40,093 nucleotides of DNA from contig JAJXVO010000004.1 of the NCBI GenBank assembly GCA_021782105.1, positions 1 through 40,093 of the forward strand. Direction: 5' to 3'. Source of the DNA: a bacterium. Lineage in GTDB: Bacteria; Verrucomicrobiota; Verrucomicrobiia; Opitutales; Opitutaceae. How positions within the stretch are numbered: the first letter of the stretch is position 1; every line of letters starts with the position of its first letter. The position numbers and the translations under genes were made by a program. Positions 28,240-37,112 of this stretch are shown here, piece by piece. The notes beneath the pieces were generated by a model. That model worked only from the letters and a program-made list of their open reading frames with translations. It was not told where the DNA came from and ran no database searches.

Positions 28240-28548
28240 GGGGGAAGCTTTGGGCCGAACCGACCGATCGCCGACCGCGGACGTCGGGCCTTGGATTTCT
28301 GCGGTCCATAATCCGCCTGTCCCCTATTCGGAGCGGGACTGGCGCGGAGGCACGACATCAATTTCCGAGCGATGCTGCGACGATGCTGATAGGGAGTGTT
28401 TCTGATCGCGTTTTTGGTGCTCAACGCATTGCCGATTTCAATAGACCGGCCCAGCATTGACCTATTAGTGGATTCGAAATGGAAACCGCGTTCAGTCTTG
28501 TCGCGCTGCTTTCGCTCGGCTTCTCCTGACCGCTCTCCCGCCTGCCCA

Positions 28549-30183
28549 ATGAACCGCACCATCCTTTTCTTCCTGGTTGCCCTCGTCCTCGCCTCCGTGG
28601 CGTCTCAGCCCATTGAGGCTGCACAGGCGGATCCTGCCCATAATCCCCTTATCTGGGCTGACGTCCCTGACATCGCCATCATCCGTGTAGGAGGAACCTA
28701 TTACATGAGCAGCACGACGATGCACATGTGCCCGGGCCTCCCGATCATGAAGTCGACGGATTTGGTCAACTGGAGCATGGCCTCCTACGCCTATGAAACC
28801 CTCGCCGACACCGAGGCCCTCCGCCTCGAAAACGGCAAAAACGCCTACGGTTACGGCTCCTGGGCCAGCAGCCTGCGTTTCCACAACGGCGTGTTCTATG
28901 TTTCGACTTTTTCCGCCACCACTGGACGCACCTACATCTACACCACGCGCGATCCGGAGCGCAGCCCGTGGAAGGAGACGAGTTGTTTCAAGCCCGCGCT
29001 GGGTGACCACAGCCTGTTTTTCGACGACGACGGTCGCGTTTACATGGTTCACGGGAGCGGTCGCATCATGCTCACCGAGATGCAACCCGATCTCTCGGGA
29101 TTCAAGCCCGGCGGCGTGAACAAGGTCATCGTCGAAAATGTCAACGCCGTCTTCGGCACCGACCAGGGCGGGCTCAAGGGCGAGGGCTCGCAGCTTTTCA
29201 AGATCAACGGCCGCTACTTCCTTTTCAACATCGCCTCGCCCGGGAGTCGCTGGGCGCGCACCGTCATCATCAGCCGCGCCGACGCAATCACCGGCCCCTA
29301 CGAAAGTCGCATTGCGCTCGATGACCGCGGTATCGCTCAGGGCGGGCTCATCGACACCCCGGAAGGCAAATGGTATGCCTATCTTTTCAAGGACAACGGC
29401 GCCGTCGGTCGCATCCCGTACCTCGTGCCTGTGACTTGGAAGGACGGCTGGCCCATTCTCGGCGATAACGGCAAGGTGCCCATGACGCTCGACATTCCCG
29501 CCGGCGGACAGGGGGTCTCCGGTGCCTCCGGCATCGTCGCCTCCGACGAATTCGACCGCCGGCCCGGCGACCCCGAACTGCCCCTCGTCTGGCAATGGAA
29601 TCACAATCCCGAGCCTCGTAACTGGTCGCTCTCCAAGCGCCCGGGCTACCTGAGCTTCGTCACCAGCCGGATTGTTTCCACTCTGCCCGAGGCCACGAAT
29701 ACCCTCACCCAGCGCACCTTTGGCCCTCGCAGTTCCGCCACCACCAGCATCGACGTGAGCGGCATGAAAGACGGCGACTACGCCGGCCTCGCCGCTTTTC
29801 AGAAACGCTATGGGTTTGTTGGCGTAAAGATGAGCGGTGGCGCCAGATCTATCGTCATGGTGAGCGCCGACTCCGACAATCCCGAGGAAATCGCCTCCGT
29901 TCCCCTCACTGGCAAAACCGTTCACCTCAAGGTCGAATGCGAATTTCAGCCCGCGCCTGAAGTCGCCCGCTTCTCCTACAGCCTCGACGGCCGCTCCTGG
30001 ACGCCCATCGGTCGTCCCTCCCGTCTTTCCTACACCGTCCCGCACTTCATGGGCTATCGCTTCGCCCTCTTCTATTATTCGACCAAGACCGCTGGCGGCC
30101 GTGTGGATTTTGACTACTTCCGGATCGGGCAGGGGACGGAAGATGGGCCAGGCCAAAAGGGGGCAGTGCGGAATGGCGCTTAG
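28549..30183 (+). CDS. Glycoside hydrolase family 43 (beta-xylosidase-like) with C-terminal beta-sandwich domain
   Basis: Start at MNRTILFFLVALVLASVASQPIEAAQA signal peptide; NPLIWADVPDIAIIRVGGTYYMSSTTMHMCPGLPIMKSTDLVNW; C-terminal LTQRTFGPRSSATTSIDVSGMKDGDYAGLAAFQ. Confidence 0.92.
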   Translation: MNRTILFFLVALVLASVASQPIEAAQADPAHNPLIWADVPDIAIIRVGGTYYMSSTTMHMCPGLPIMKSTDLVNWSMASYAYETLADTEALRLENGKNAYGYGSWASSLRFHNGVFYVSTFSATTGRTYIYTTRDPERSPWKETSCFKPALGDHSLFFDDDGRVYMVHGSGRIMLTEMQPDLSGFKPGGVNKVIVENVNAVFGTDQGGLKGEGSQLFKINGRYFLFNIASPGSRWARTVIISRADAITGPYESRIALDDRGIAQGGLIDTPEGKWYAYLFKDNGAVGRIPYLVPVTWKDGWPILGDNGKVPMTLDIPAGGQGVSGASGIVASDEFDRRPGDPELPLVWQWNHNPEPRNWSLSKRPGYLSFVTSRIVSTLPEATNTLTQRTFGPRSSATTSIDVSGMKDGDYAGLAAFQKRYGFVGVKMSGGARSIVMVSADSDNPEEIASVPLTGKTVHLKVECEFQPAPEVARFSYSLDGRSWTPIGRPSRLSYTVPHFMGYRFALFYYSTKTAGGRVDFDYFRIGQGTEDGPGQKGAVRNGA

Positions 30184-30234
30184 TTAGGTACGGACGATGC
30201 GGATAGGTGTGCCGAGGGAGACAGTGCGCGAACC

Positions 30235-30477
30235 TTAGAATCCCATCAGTTTTAAGTCGATTAATCCGTTTAACATATGTCCCACCGCCACCACGGTGGG
30301 ACAGGGTGGGCAGGAATACCGCACGCGATCGCGGATGTATTCGATATCCTCGATCGGGAGTTTGCGCATTTCGTCGTTGATCAGCTTCAGCAGCTCCTCG
30401 TCGCGCATGTCCTGCGGCGCCATCGCTAGACGTCTTAGAGCGTCTTGGACTCGTGGTGTGAAGCGACGGCGGTTCAT
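30235..30477 (-). CDS. Hypothetical small protein
   Basis: 80 aa from ATG 30477: MNRRRFTPRVQDALRRLAMAPQDMRDEELLKLINDEMRKLPIEDIEYIRDRVRYSCPPCPTVVAVGHML. Confidence 0.5.
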   Translation of the reverse strand: MNRRRFTPRVQDALRRLAMAPQDMRDEELLKLINDEMRKLPIEDIEYIRDRVRYSCPPCPTVVAVGHMLNGLIDLKLMGF

Positions 30478-30656
30478 GGAACTCGCCCAACAAAGGTCTG
30501 CCCCCCAGTCGATGCAAGCTCCGGAAGGCTGACGGGGACGAAGGCTGCGGGGGGACAGGCTGAAAACGAACACCTCGGCGAGCGCGGTGGACGGCGACGT
30601 TGGAAGCCCTCGGGCGGGGAAAGGATGGATGCGAATTTTCTCTGGAAGAACCTGGA

Positions 30657-30682
30657 GACCGCAAACATTAAGGTTTGACCCC
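30657..30682 (+). repeat. 26-bp dispersed repeat (GACCGCAAACATTAAGGTTTGACCCC)
   Basis: 23/26 identical to reverse complement of 37000-37025. Confidence 0.6.
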
Positions 30683-30941
30683 TGCTATCGGGCCCAGTTA
30701 GGCGCTGGCGGCGTTCGGGGCCGCGCGCGCCGTGGCAAAGCGCCGCAGGGAACGGCGCGCGAAGCTCCGGCGACACCCTGTCAGCCCCGCCTACTTCACA
30801 CATGAGCCCCTTCACAGCAATTCCCTCGGGCGGAGAACGGGTTCCAAGCCGAGCCTTGGCACCGATCACACGCCAACGGATGAACCGCCGTAGGCTCACG
30901 CTGCCCTTCCCGGCGAAGCCTACGGCAGGGACGAATCGTAT

Positions 30942-30985
30942 TTACAAAACATCGGAGAATGTAAATAACTGCCGAGGTTTTGTAA
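30942..30985. promoter_or_regulatory. Inverted repeat TTACAAAACATCGG-N16-CCGAGGTTTTGTAA at the abiEi start
   Basis: 14-bp arms, 13/14 complementary; right arm ends on the A of the ATG at 30985. Confidence 0.75.
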
Positions 30986-31587
30986 TGCCTCCCGTCCTCC
31001 AAAAACGCCTGCGGGCCGCCTTTCGCGGCACCACCCTCCTGCGCTCACGCGACCTGACCGCGCAAGGGTTCAACCGTGTCCAAGTGCAGCAAGCGGTGCA
31101 AGCCGGCCTCCTCGAACGCGCCGGTCGCGGGCTTTATCGTCCGCCCGGTGCCGACATCACCGAAAAGCACACTCTGGCAGAGGTTGGCAAACAGGTTCCC
31201 AACGGCATCGTTTGCCTGCTCTCGGCACTCAACTTTCATCGCCTGACGACACAGAATCCGCACGAGGTCTGGCTGGCCCTCGGCCATAAGAATTGGAGTC
31301 CGCGCGGGCATCACGTCGGCCTGCGGATTGTCCGCCTCTCCGGTTCCGCTCTGAATGAGGGCGTCGAAACCCACGCCGTTGAGGGCGTGCCCCTGCGGGT
31401 TTACAACCCCGCCAAGACCGTGGCGGACTGTTTCAAATTTCGCCACAAGATCGGTCTCGATGTGGCACTCGAAGCCCTGCGCGAAACGTGGCGTGCGCGT
31501 CGCGCAACGATGAAAGATCTGGAGCGCTATGCGCGGGTTGATCGCGTGGCCAAGGTGATGCGCCCCTATTTAGAAAGCCTGACATGA
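30985..31587 (+). CDS. AbiEi-family type IV antitoxin/transcriptional regulator
   Basis: 200 aa from ATG 30985; winged-helix N-terminus (TLLRSRDLTAQGFNRVQVQQAVQAGLLERAGRGLYRPP), then NGIVCLLSALNFHRLTTQNPHEVWLAL, VYNPAKTVADCFKFRHKIGLDVALEAL. Confidence 0.9.
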   Translation: MPPVLQKRLRAAFRGTTLLRSRDLTAQGFNRVQVQQAVQAGLLERAGRGLYRPPGADITEKHTLAEVGKQVPNGIVCLLSALNFHRLTTQNPHEVWLALGHKNWSPRGHHVGLRIVRLSGSALNEGVETHAVEGVPLRVYNPAKTVADCFKFRHKIGLDVALEALRETWRARRATMKDLERYARVDRVAKVMRPYLESLT

Positions 31588-32501
31588 AGCCCGAACCGAA
31601 ACGGAATCTGCCCGCATCGGTCCGGCAACGGCTGCTTACCTTGAGCCAGCGCCGCAAGGAGCCCTTTGACCTCGTGCTCGTGTGCTATGGCATCGAGCGA
31701 CTGCTCTACCGCCTTAGTCGTTCGCCCCACGCGGAAAAATTCCTGCTTAAAGGCGCGATGCTCTTCGCCATTTGGTCGGACGGAACCCATCGGCCTACCC
31801 GTGACGTGGACCTTCTTGGCTCGGGTCCGCATGAAGACGAGACGTTGAAGGCGATTTTCACAGAGCTGTGCCGCCTCGAAATTGAGCCCGATGGCCTCAC
31901 CTTCCTGCCGGAGAGTGTGGAGGCTGCGTCGATTCGCGAGGAAGCCGCATATCCCGGCACACGAATTACGCTGGAAGCGCGGTTGGAGAACGCCCGGATT
32001 TCCGTGCAGGTGGACATCGGGTTCGGCGATGTTGTCACGCCCGCGCCGGAAGAAGTCGAATTTCCAGCGCTGCTGGATTTTCCCGCCCCGCATCTGCGCG
32101 CGTATCCAATCTACACGGTCGTGGCCGAAAAGCTCGAAGCGAGTGTTCGCTTGGGTGAGGCGAACACGCGGATGAAGGACTTTTTCGATCTTTGGTTTCT
32201 CAGCCGAAAGTTTCCGTTTGAAGGCGAACTACTGAAGGACGCAATAACCCGAACATTCGCCCGGCGCGAAATGCCCTTGCCGGCGACGATGCCGGTTGCA
32301 CTCACCCCGGAGTTCGCCGCACTGAAGACCGTCACTTGGGCGACGTTCATCCGCCGCAATGCGCTCGCGCCCGTTGAAATGGCTGCGACATTGGATGTCG
32401 TCCGCGCCTTTGCATGGCCCGTGATGGGTGCAGCCGCGAACGGCGTGGCATTTGATGGACACTGGACGCCAGCGAAAGGCTGGCACCCGCCTAAAAAGTG
32501 A
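31584..32501 (+). CDS. AbiEii/AbiGii-family nucleotidyltransferase (toxin)
   Basis: 305 aa; FLLKGAMLFAIWSDGTHRPTRDVDLLGSG NTase motif, YTVVAEKLEASVRLGEANTRMKDFFDLWFL; 4-bp ATGA overlap with abiEi. Confidence 0.92.
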   Translation: MKPEPKRNLPASVRQRLLTLSQRRKEPFDLVLVCYGIERLLYRLSRSPHAEKFLLKGAMLFAIWSDGTHRPTRDVDLLGSGPHEDETLKAIFTELCRLEIEPDGLTFLPESVEAASIREEAAYPGTRITLEARLENARISVQVDIGFGDVVTPAPEEVEFPALLDFPAPHLRAYPIYTVVAEKLEASVRLGEANTRMKDFFDLWFLSRKFPFEGELLKDAITRTFARREMPLPATMPVALTPEFAALKTVTWATFIRRNALAPVEMAATLDVVRAFAWPVMGAAANGVAFDGHWTPAKGWHPPKK

Positions 32502-32573
32502 TGAACGCACCGTAGGTATTTCGGTGTCAGCCGAAATTGTGGCGGTGGGGAGCGCTAGTGTAGTGTCCCGTAA

Positions 32574-32800
32574 TTAACTCGGCATAAGGCCTCGTGAGCG
32601 CTTGGTGCGGGTGGAGCCCGGTTTGATTTGTTCAAGTCGGTGTCGGGCGCGCTGCACTTTTTCGAGGATGCGCTCGATGCTGGCGGTCCAAACGAAGGGA
32701 GTTGGTTGGGCATTCCATGCGTTCAAGAAGTTGGCGATGGCCCGTTGCAATTCGGGCACGCTGCGAAAAACCCCGCGGCGCACGGCCTTCTGCTCGACCT
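32574..32800 (-). pseudogene. IS630-family transposase C-terminal remnant
   Basis: QVEQKAVRRGVFRSVPELQRAIANFLNAWNAQPTPFVWTASIERILEKVQRARHRLEQI matches the C-terminus of IS630 transposases; no DDE core in the window. Confidence 0.75.
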
Positions 32801-33608
32801 GACTGCCGAGATGACAACTTTGGCTCGGCCCTTCGGCTTGGCCGCGCGGTGATACCCAGTGTGTTTTGGCGGATACGAGAGTTGGCGAGGCAGTCGTTTT
32901 TCTACAAACGCTCGAAGCTTCGACAGCTTCTCATGGCCAAGCCCGGCGAAGAGGGTGCGAGCGTCGAGCTGCAATTCCTTGAATACCCTTCGGGCCTTTT
33001 TCGCCGTAACTACGGCAAGCAGGCGCTCCAGAAATTCGATCAACGTGCGCTCCTCCATTCGTCCTTCGATGGCCGACCTCTGGAGGTCTTCAAGGTAGGC
33101 TGGCAGAATCTGGGCGAGAATCGCGACGTGCCGGGCGTCCTGTCGTCCCGTTTGGGCAATGTCGGCGACATTGGCGATCTTCGCCTGCAAGAGAGCAATC
33201 GGGCCGGGGACCTGGACGTGGGTTTCGCCCACCGCGAGGGTGTAAACGGGTTCGCGCAGTTCCTCATTGCTGACGCCATGCACGTAGCGGAGCACTTCGA
33301 TGAGAAGCGGAAGGCCGTTGTGATCCTTTGCAATGACCACCCCAATCTCATTGGTCGGGGGCTTGACCGGAAAGAATTGCGGCTTGGTGCCGGCCAGTTT
33401 GCCAAGGGCCTCCAAAGTCTCCCGGTCGCCGAGCACGTCCACGTTCCGCGAAACGAACGGCGCCAGTGCGGCCGTCCGTGTTTCGTAATACATGGCCCAC
33501 AAGTTCACGGCCTGGCCGCCCACGAGAAGGACCGGCTCTTTTGTTGCCAGAAGGAGAGCGAAATCCTCGGGCGGACGTGGCTCGGCGTCAGACGGTAGCG
33601 GTGGCATG
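32723..33608 (-). CDS. Nucleotidyltransferase-like protein (possible toxin), C-terminus overrun into the IS remnant
   Basis: Start at MPPLPSDAEPRPPEDFALLL (33608); VLLVGGQAVNLWAMYYETRTAALAPFVSRNVDVLGD; C-terminal ~30 aa are an alternative-frame translation of IS630-like sequence. Confidence 0.7.
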
Positions 33609-33989
33609 GGCGAGATCGAAGTTGACCATCCGGACGGCCCGCCGCGGTGAAGCGATGGAATTGCGCTGCTGAATCGCCTGCGGACTGGCCAGCGCCAAGT
33701 CGAGAAGCACCTGGTCAAACTCGCGCTGCGCCCGTTTGAAACGCGCCACCTGCGCGGCGGTTTTGAACTGCACCGGCATCCGTGGAGCCTTCTGCCAAAC
33801 GGTCTGCCGCAGTCGCTCGACTTGAGTCGGGTTGCCCGCCCGTTTCTTGACCAGTTCCCGGGTAGCCTGACGCAGCAACGCCATCACGGTCGTGTCTTCG
33901 CGACGGGCGATTTCTGCGAGTGCAGCCAATACTGCCTCGTGCTCGGCGAGACTCTGGCGACGCTTGGACTTTGAGAGTTGGTTAGGCAT
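33588..33989 (-). CDS. Hypothetical protein, putative partner/antitoxin of the downstream nucleotidyltransferase
   Basis: 133 aa; MPNQLSKSKRRQSLAEHEAVLAALAEIARREDTTVMALLRQATRELVKKRAG; overlaps the downstream start by 21 bp. Confidence 0.65.
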   Translation of the reverse strand: MPNQLSKSKRRQSLAEHEAVLAALAEIARREDTTVMALLRQATRELVKKRAGNPTQVERLRQTVWQKAPRMPVQFKTAAQVARFKRAQREFDQVLLDLALASPQAIQQRNSIASPRRAVRMVNFDLAHATATV

Positions 33990-34012
33990 GGCCTAAAGGT
34001 TGAAACAACCTT
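33982..34012. promoter_or_regulatory. Two adjoining palindromes: TTAGGC-atg-GCCTAA and AAGGTTG-aaa-CAACCTT
   Basis: Read directly; the first overlaps the start codon region of 33588..33989, the second lies immediately upstream. Confidence 0.6.
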
Positions 34013-34149
34013 ATTCATCCCGGTGTGACCGGCAAGCTTAACCGTCGGCTTAGCAGGGCTTCCCGGCTACGGCCGGCCGAAGGGGCCGCCGAGCCAGCGG
34101 CGAACGCCGGTCACGGCAAACCTCAAGGTGGCCGGCGTGGGCGGGCATG

Positions 34150-34179
34150 AAAAAGGGGCCCGCACCTGGCCGGGCCCCT
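34150..34179 (-). terminator. Rho-independent terminator for the HYR-domain gene
   Basis: Minus-strand hairpin AGGGGCCCG-N8-CGGGCCCCT followed by TTTTT. Confidence 0.8.
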
Positions 34180-34207
34180 GGGGATGATTTTGGTATTCGG
34201 AGGACCC

Positions 34208-36463
34208 TTACGAATCCTTGCCGTCGTGGCCGCTGTCGTGCGCCTTCTTGTCGTCGCCACTTTGGCCGGACTTGCCGCCGTCCTTCCCTTCGTCGTCCTG
34301 GCCGTGCTTCACGAACACGGGGACGGCGGTCGCGGTGCCGACATTTCCATTCGTGTCGGTCGCGGTCACGGTGAGCAGGAAGGATGTGGCCCGGATGTGG
34401 AGCACGTGGTCGTCGCTGTCGACGCGCTGCGCGCCAGACCGGGTGAGCTTCAGCTTCACAATCTGGCCGTTCGTCACGGCGACGCCGTTCAGGGTCGCCT
34501 GCGCGGAGCCCTTGATGCCGAACAGGTCCGTGGCGGAGAAGGCCACCTTGAAGAGCTGGGCGGATTCGTCGTCGCCGCCGGCCCGCAGGGGCGTGAGGCT
34601 TGCGGTGACGGTCGGCGGGGTCGTGTCGACGACCGTCACCGTGAATGAGCCCTTGGCCACGTTGCCCGCGGCATCGGTTGCGGTGACGTTCACCGTCGTG
34701 ACTCCGAGCGGGAACGTGGAACCGGGAGCGACGCTGTAGGCGATCACCGGAGATGCGGTCACGAGATCCGTGGCCGTGGCGGAGAAGGTGACCACGGCGC
34801 CCGATGCGCTGGTGGCCTCGGCGGAGAGGTTCGCCGGAACGGTCAGCGTGGGAGGCGTGGTATCCACGACACTCACGAGCAGGGTCTGCGTGGCCGTGTT
34901 GCCCGCGGCGTCGGTGGCGGACAGCGAGACCGAAGAGATCCCAAGCGGGAAGGTGCTGCCCGACGCCGGCGTGGCGACGACCGGCACCGTGCTGCTGATG
35001 GCATCGTTGGCGGTCGCGGTGAAGGTGACGGCCGCCCCCGCCGCGCTGGTTGCCTCGGCCGTGACGGTCGAGGGCGCGGTGATCACCGGCGGCGTGGTGT
35101 CGACCACGTTGATCGTGAGCGTGCCCGTGCCTGTGCCGCCGTCGTTGGTCGCCGAGAGGCCAATCGTGAGCGCGCCGACCGAAATGGGCAGCGTGCCCGA
35201 GATCGTGTTACCGCTCAGGCTGAGGCCCGCGGGGAGCCCCGAGGCCGCATAACTCGTCGGCGAATTGCTCGCCGAGATCGTGTAGCTGAACGACGAGCCA
35301 TAGCCGCCGCTGACGGTGTCACTCGTGACCACGGGAGCCGGCATCGGGTAGATCTTCAGGTTCGAGAAGACCGAGCCAACGTTGGTGTTGCCGAAGAACA
35401 CGCAGGTATTCGAGCTGGTCAGACCGAGGCCGGGATACGCGGAGAGGTTGTAGGTGACGCTGCCGCCACCCACGATCGACATCGTGAGGCTGTCGCCGAG
35501 ACGCACGATGCGCAGCGTGATGGTGGAGCCGCTGGAGTAGGTGCCGATCTGGTTGATCGCCTGGTACCCGCTGCTCGGATCGGCACTCGTGGTGCGGACA
35601 TCGGCCTGGATGCCCGAGTAGCCCTGGAAGTTGTTATGAACCCGGAAGTAGAAGGCATTCGAGGGCTCATTGTCGTAGCCCGAGTCGGGGTTTCCCTGGC
35701 CCAAGCCGAAGAAGAGGAGATCGGACGACGGGAGCGTGACAGTGATTTCAGCGACGAAATTGGTCAGGGTAAGATAAGCGCTCTGGCCGGTCGTCACCAT
35801 CGGGCGGTCCGTCGCGTTGCCACTTTGCGTACGCGCGAGACCGGAGGCGGTGTAACCATACTTGCCGCTCGGGATGGGAGCGAGGTTGGGGCTACTGGGG
35901 CCGGTCAGGGGGTCCGAGAACAGGAGCTGCATCGCAGCGTTGACCGTGACGGAGCCGGCGCCCGCGCTTCCGTTCACGCCGTAGGGGCCGTAACCGACGA
36001 TGTATTCGTTGACGTTCGCGAACGTGAGGGCGGACGAGCCCGCGCCAACGGCCTTGAAGGTCACCGTGGCCACAGTGACTGCGGAGCCGGAGACGTTGCC
36101 TCCCTGCCCAGCAAATTCAAAGGTGCCGTTGGTGTTGTCGAACCCGGTCGTGTGCCCGGAGATGGCCGTGGTCCACGGCGATCCGGCGGCCGCGCTGACC
36201 GAGACGACCTGCAGCATCGAGGGGTCGAATCGACCGAGCGCGTCGATGCCGTTGGCTGTATAGCCGCCGGAGGGCACGGTCATAACAACGTTTACGCTGA
36301 ACGTGTTACCCTGATCAACCGATTGGGAGGCAGGGCTGAAGGTGGTGGCCGCAAAGGGGTTTGCGACGGCACGGTTGGGGATGGCCAGTGCGGCAACTGC
36401 GAGGAACGCAGGCAGCGCCCAGCGAGTGAGGCGACGAATTAGAGTCGGTTCTTGAGTGTGCAT
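34208..36463 (-). CDS. Large secreted protein: cohesin-like N-terminus, concanavalin-like middle, Ig-like and three HYR-type repeats, charged tail
   Basis: 751 aa; signal peptide (LTRWALPAFLAVAALAIPNRAVA); repeated DTTPPxxTxPxxxxAEATSAxGAxVTFxAxAxD...GSTFPLGxxxVxxxATDAAGN; C-terminal KHGQDDEGKDGGKSGQSGDDKKAHDSGHDGKDS. Confidence 0.85.
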   Translation of the reverse strand: MHTQEPTLIRRLTRWALPAFLAVAALAIPNRAVANPFAATTFSPASQSVDQGNTFSVNVVMTVPSGGYTANGIDALGRFDPSMLQVVSVSAAAGSPWTTAISGHTTGFDNTNGTFEFAGQGGNVSGSAVTVATVTFKAVGAGSSALTFANVNEYIVGYGPYGVNGSAGAGSVTVNAAMQLLFSDPLTGPSSPNLAPIPSGKYGYTASGLARTQSGNATDRPMVTTGQSAYLTLTNFVAEITVTLPSSDLLFFGLGQGNPDSGYDNEPSNAFYFRVHNNFQGYSGIQADVRTTSADPSSGYQAINQIGTYSSGSTITLRIVRLGDSLTMSIVGGGSVTYNLSAYPGLGLTSSNTCVFFGNTNVGSVFSNLKIYPMPAPVVTSDTVSGGYGSSFSYTISASNSPTSYAASGLPAGLSLSGNTISGTLPISVGALTIGLSATNDGGTGTGTLTINVVDTTPPVITAPSTVTAEATSAAGAAVTFTATANDAISSTVPVVATPASGSTFPLGISSVSLSATDAAGNTATQTLLVSVVDTTPPTLTVPANLSAEATSASGAVVTFSATATDLVTASPVIAYSVAPGSTFPLGVTTVNVTATDAAGNVAKGSFTVTVVDTTPPTVTASLTPLRAGGDDESAQLFKVAFSATDLFGIKGSAQATLNGVAVTNGQIVKLKLTRSGAQRVDSDDHVLHIRATSFLLTVTATDTNGNVGTATAVPVFVKHGQDDEGKDGGKSGQSGDDKKAHDSGHDGKDS

Positions 36464-36999
36464 GGGAAAGACAACGAAGCGAGTTGAAGCGGGCTCGGGG
36501 ATGAGCGGAGTGCTAACCTAGCAAAGGCATGTCAATGGATTGGGGCATAGGTACTTAAACAATGAAGACCATGGAGGCTCACGTTCGCGCACAACGCTCC
36601 AACCCAATTCGCCGGACGATCAGGCAGTCATAGGAGGGGTTGCCTCCGGAAAAAACGTAAGAGAGACGATACGTTGCGAATGATTAGTAACAACACTAGG
36701 CCTGTGTAAGTAAGAATGCTTAATCACTACCAGCTAACAGTAGCACCACGCACATGTTGTTTACCTATAATTAATCCTACTGATGAACCCTCCCACGCGC
36801 TAAACCTGCGCTGCGTCTCGGACGCATGATCGAACTTAACCCGACTTCGCCAACTGGAGGATAAAAAAGGCGCAAGTCATGGATGCTCCGTCCGAGGATG
36901 GCAAAAGTCGGGCCCGCATCGATAGGGAGGCTGCTGGTTGAGCGCGGATGCGCGGCGGAGGCTGGGCCGGAAAGGACAAGCGGAGTCGGGCGATCTCGA

Positions 37000-37025
37000 G
37001 GGGTCAAACCTGGATATTTGCGGTC
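37000..37025 (-). repeat. 26-bp dispersed repeat, inverted copy (GACCGCAAATATCCAGGTTTGACCCC on minus strand)
   Basis: 23/26 identity with 30657-30682. Confidence 0.6.
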
Positions 37026-37081
37026 GGCGTATGATGCACTGTGGCGTCACTGAAGGGGATCAGCGCTCTCCCTCAACCGCC

Positions 37082-37112
37082 TCTCTGCGTGCCCTTCGTG
37101 TCCGTGGTTTAA
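37082..37112 (-). repeat. Dispersed repeat copy d (TTAAACCACGGACACGAAGGGCACGCAGAGA on minus strand)
   Basis: Same family as 17289/17361/17470 copies; abuts the stop codon of the ATPase gene at 37113. Confidence 0.5.

Noticed and set aside
28492-30156. 554-aa minus-strand ORF opposite the GH43 gene
   Set aside because: Shadow frame; GH43 coding on + strand is unambiguous.
30279-30302. Perfect hairpin GTCCCACCG-ccacca-CGGTGGGAC as a terminator
   Set aside because: No following T-run on either strand, and it lies inside the small minus-strand ORF; could be chance or a coding palindrome.
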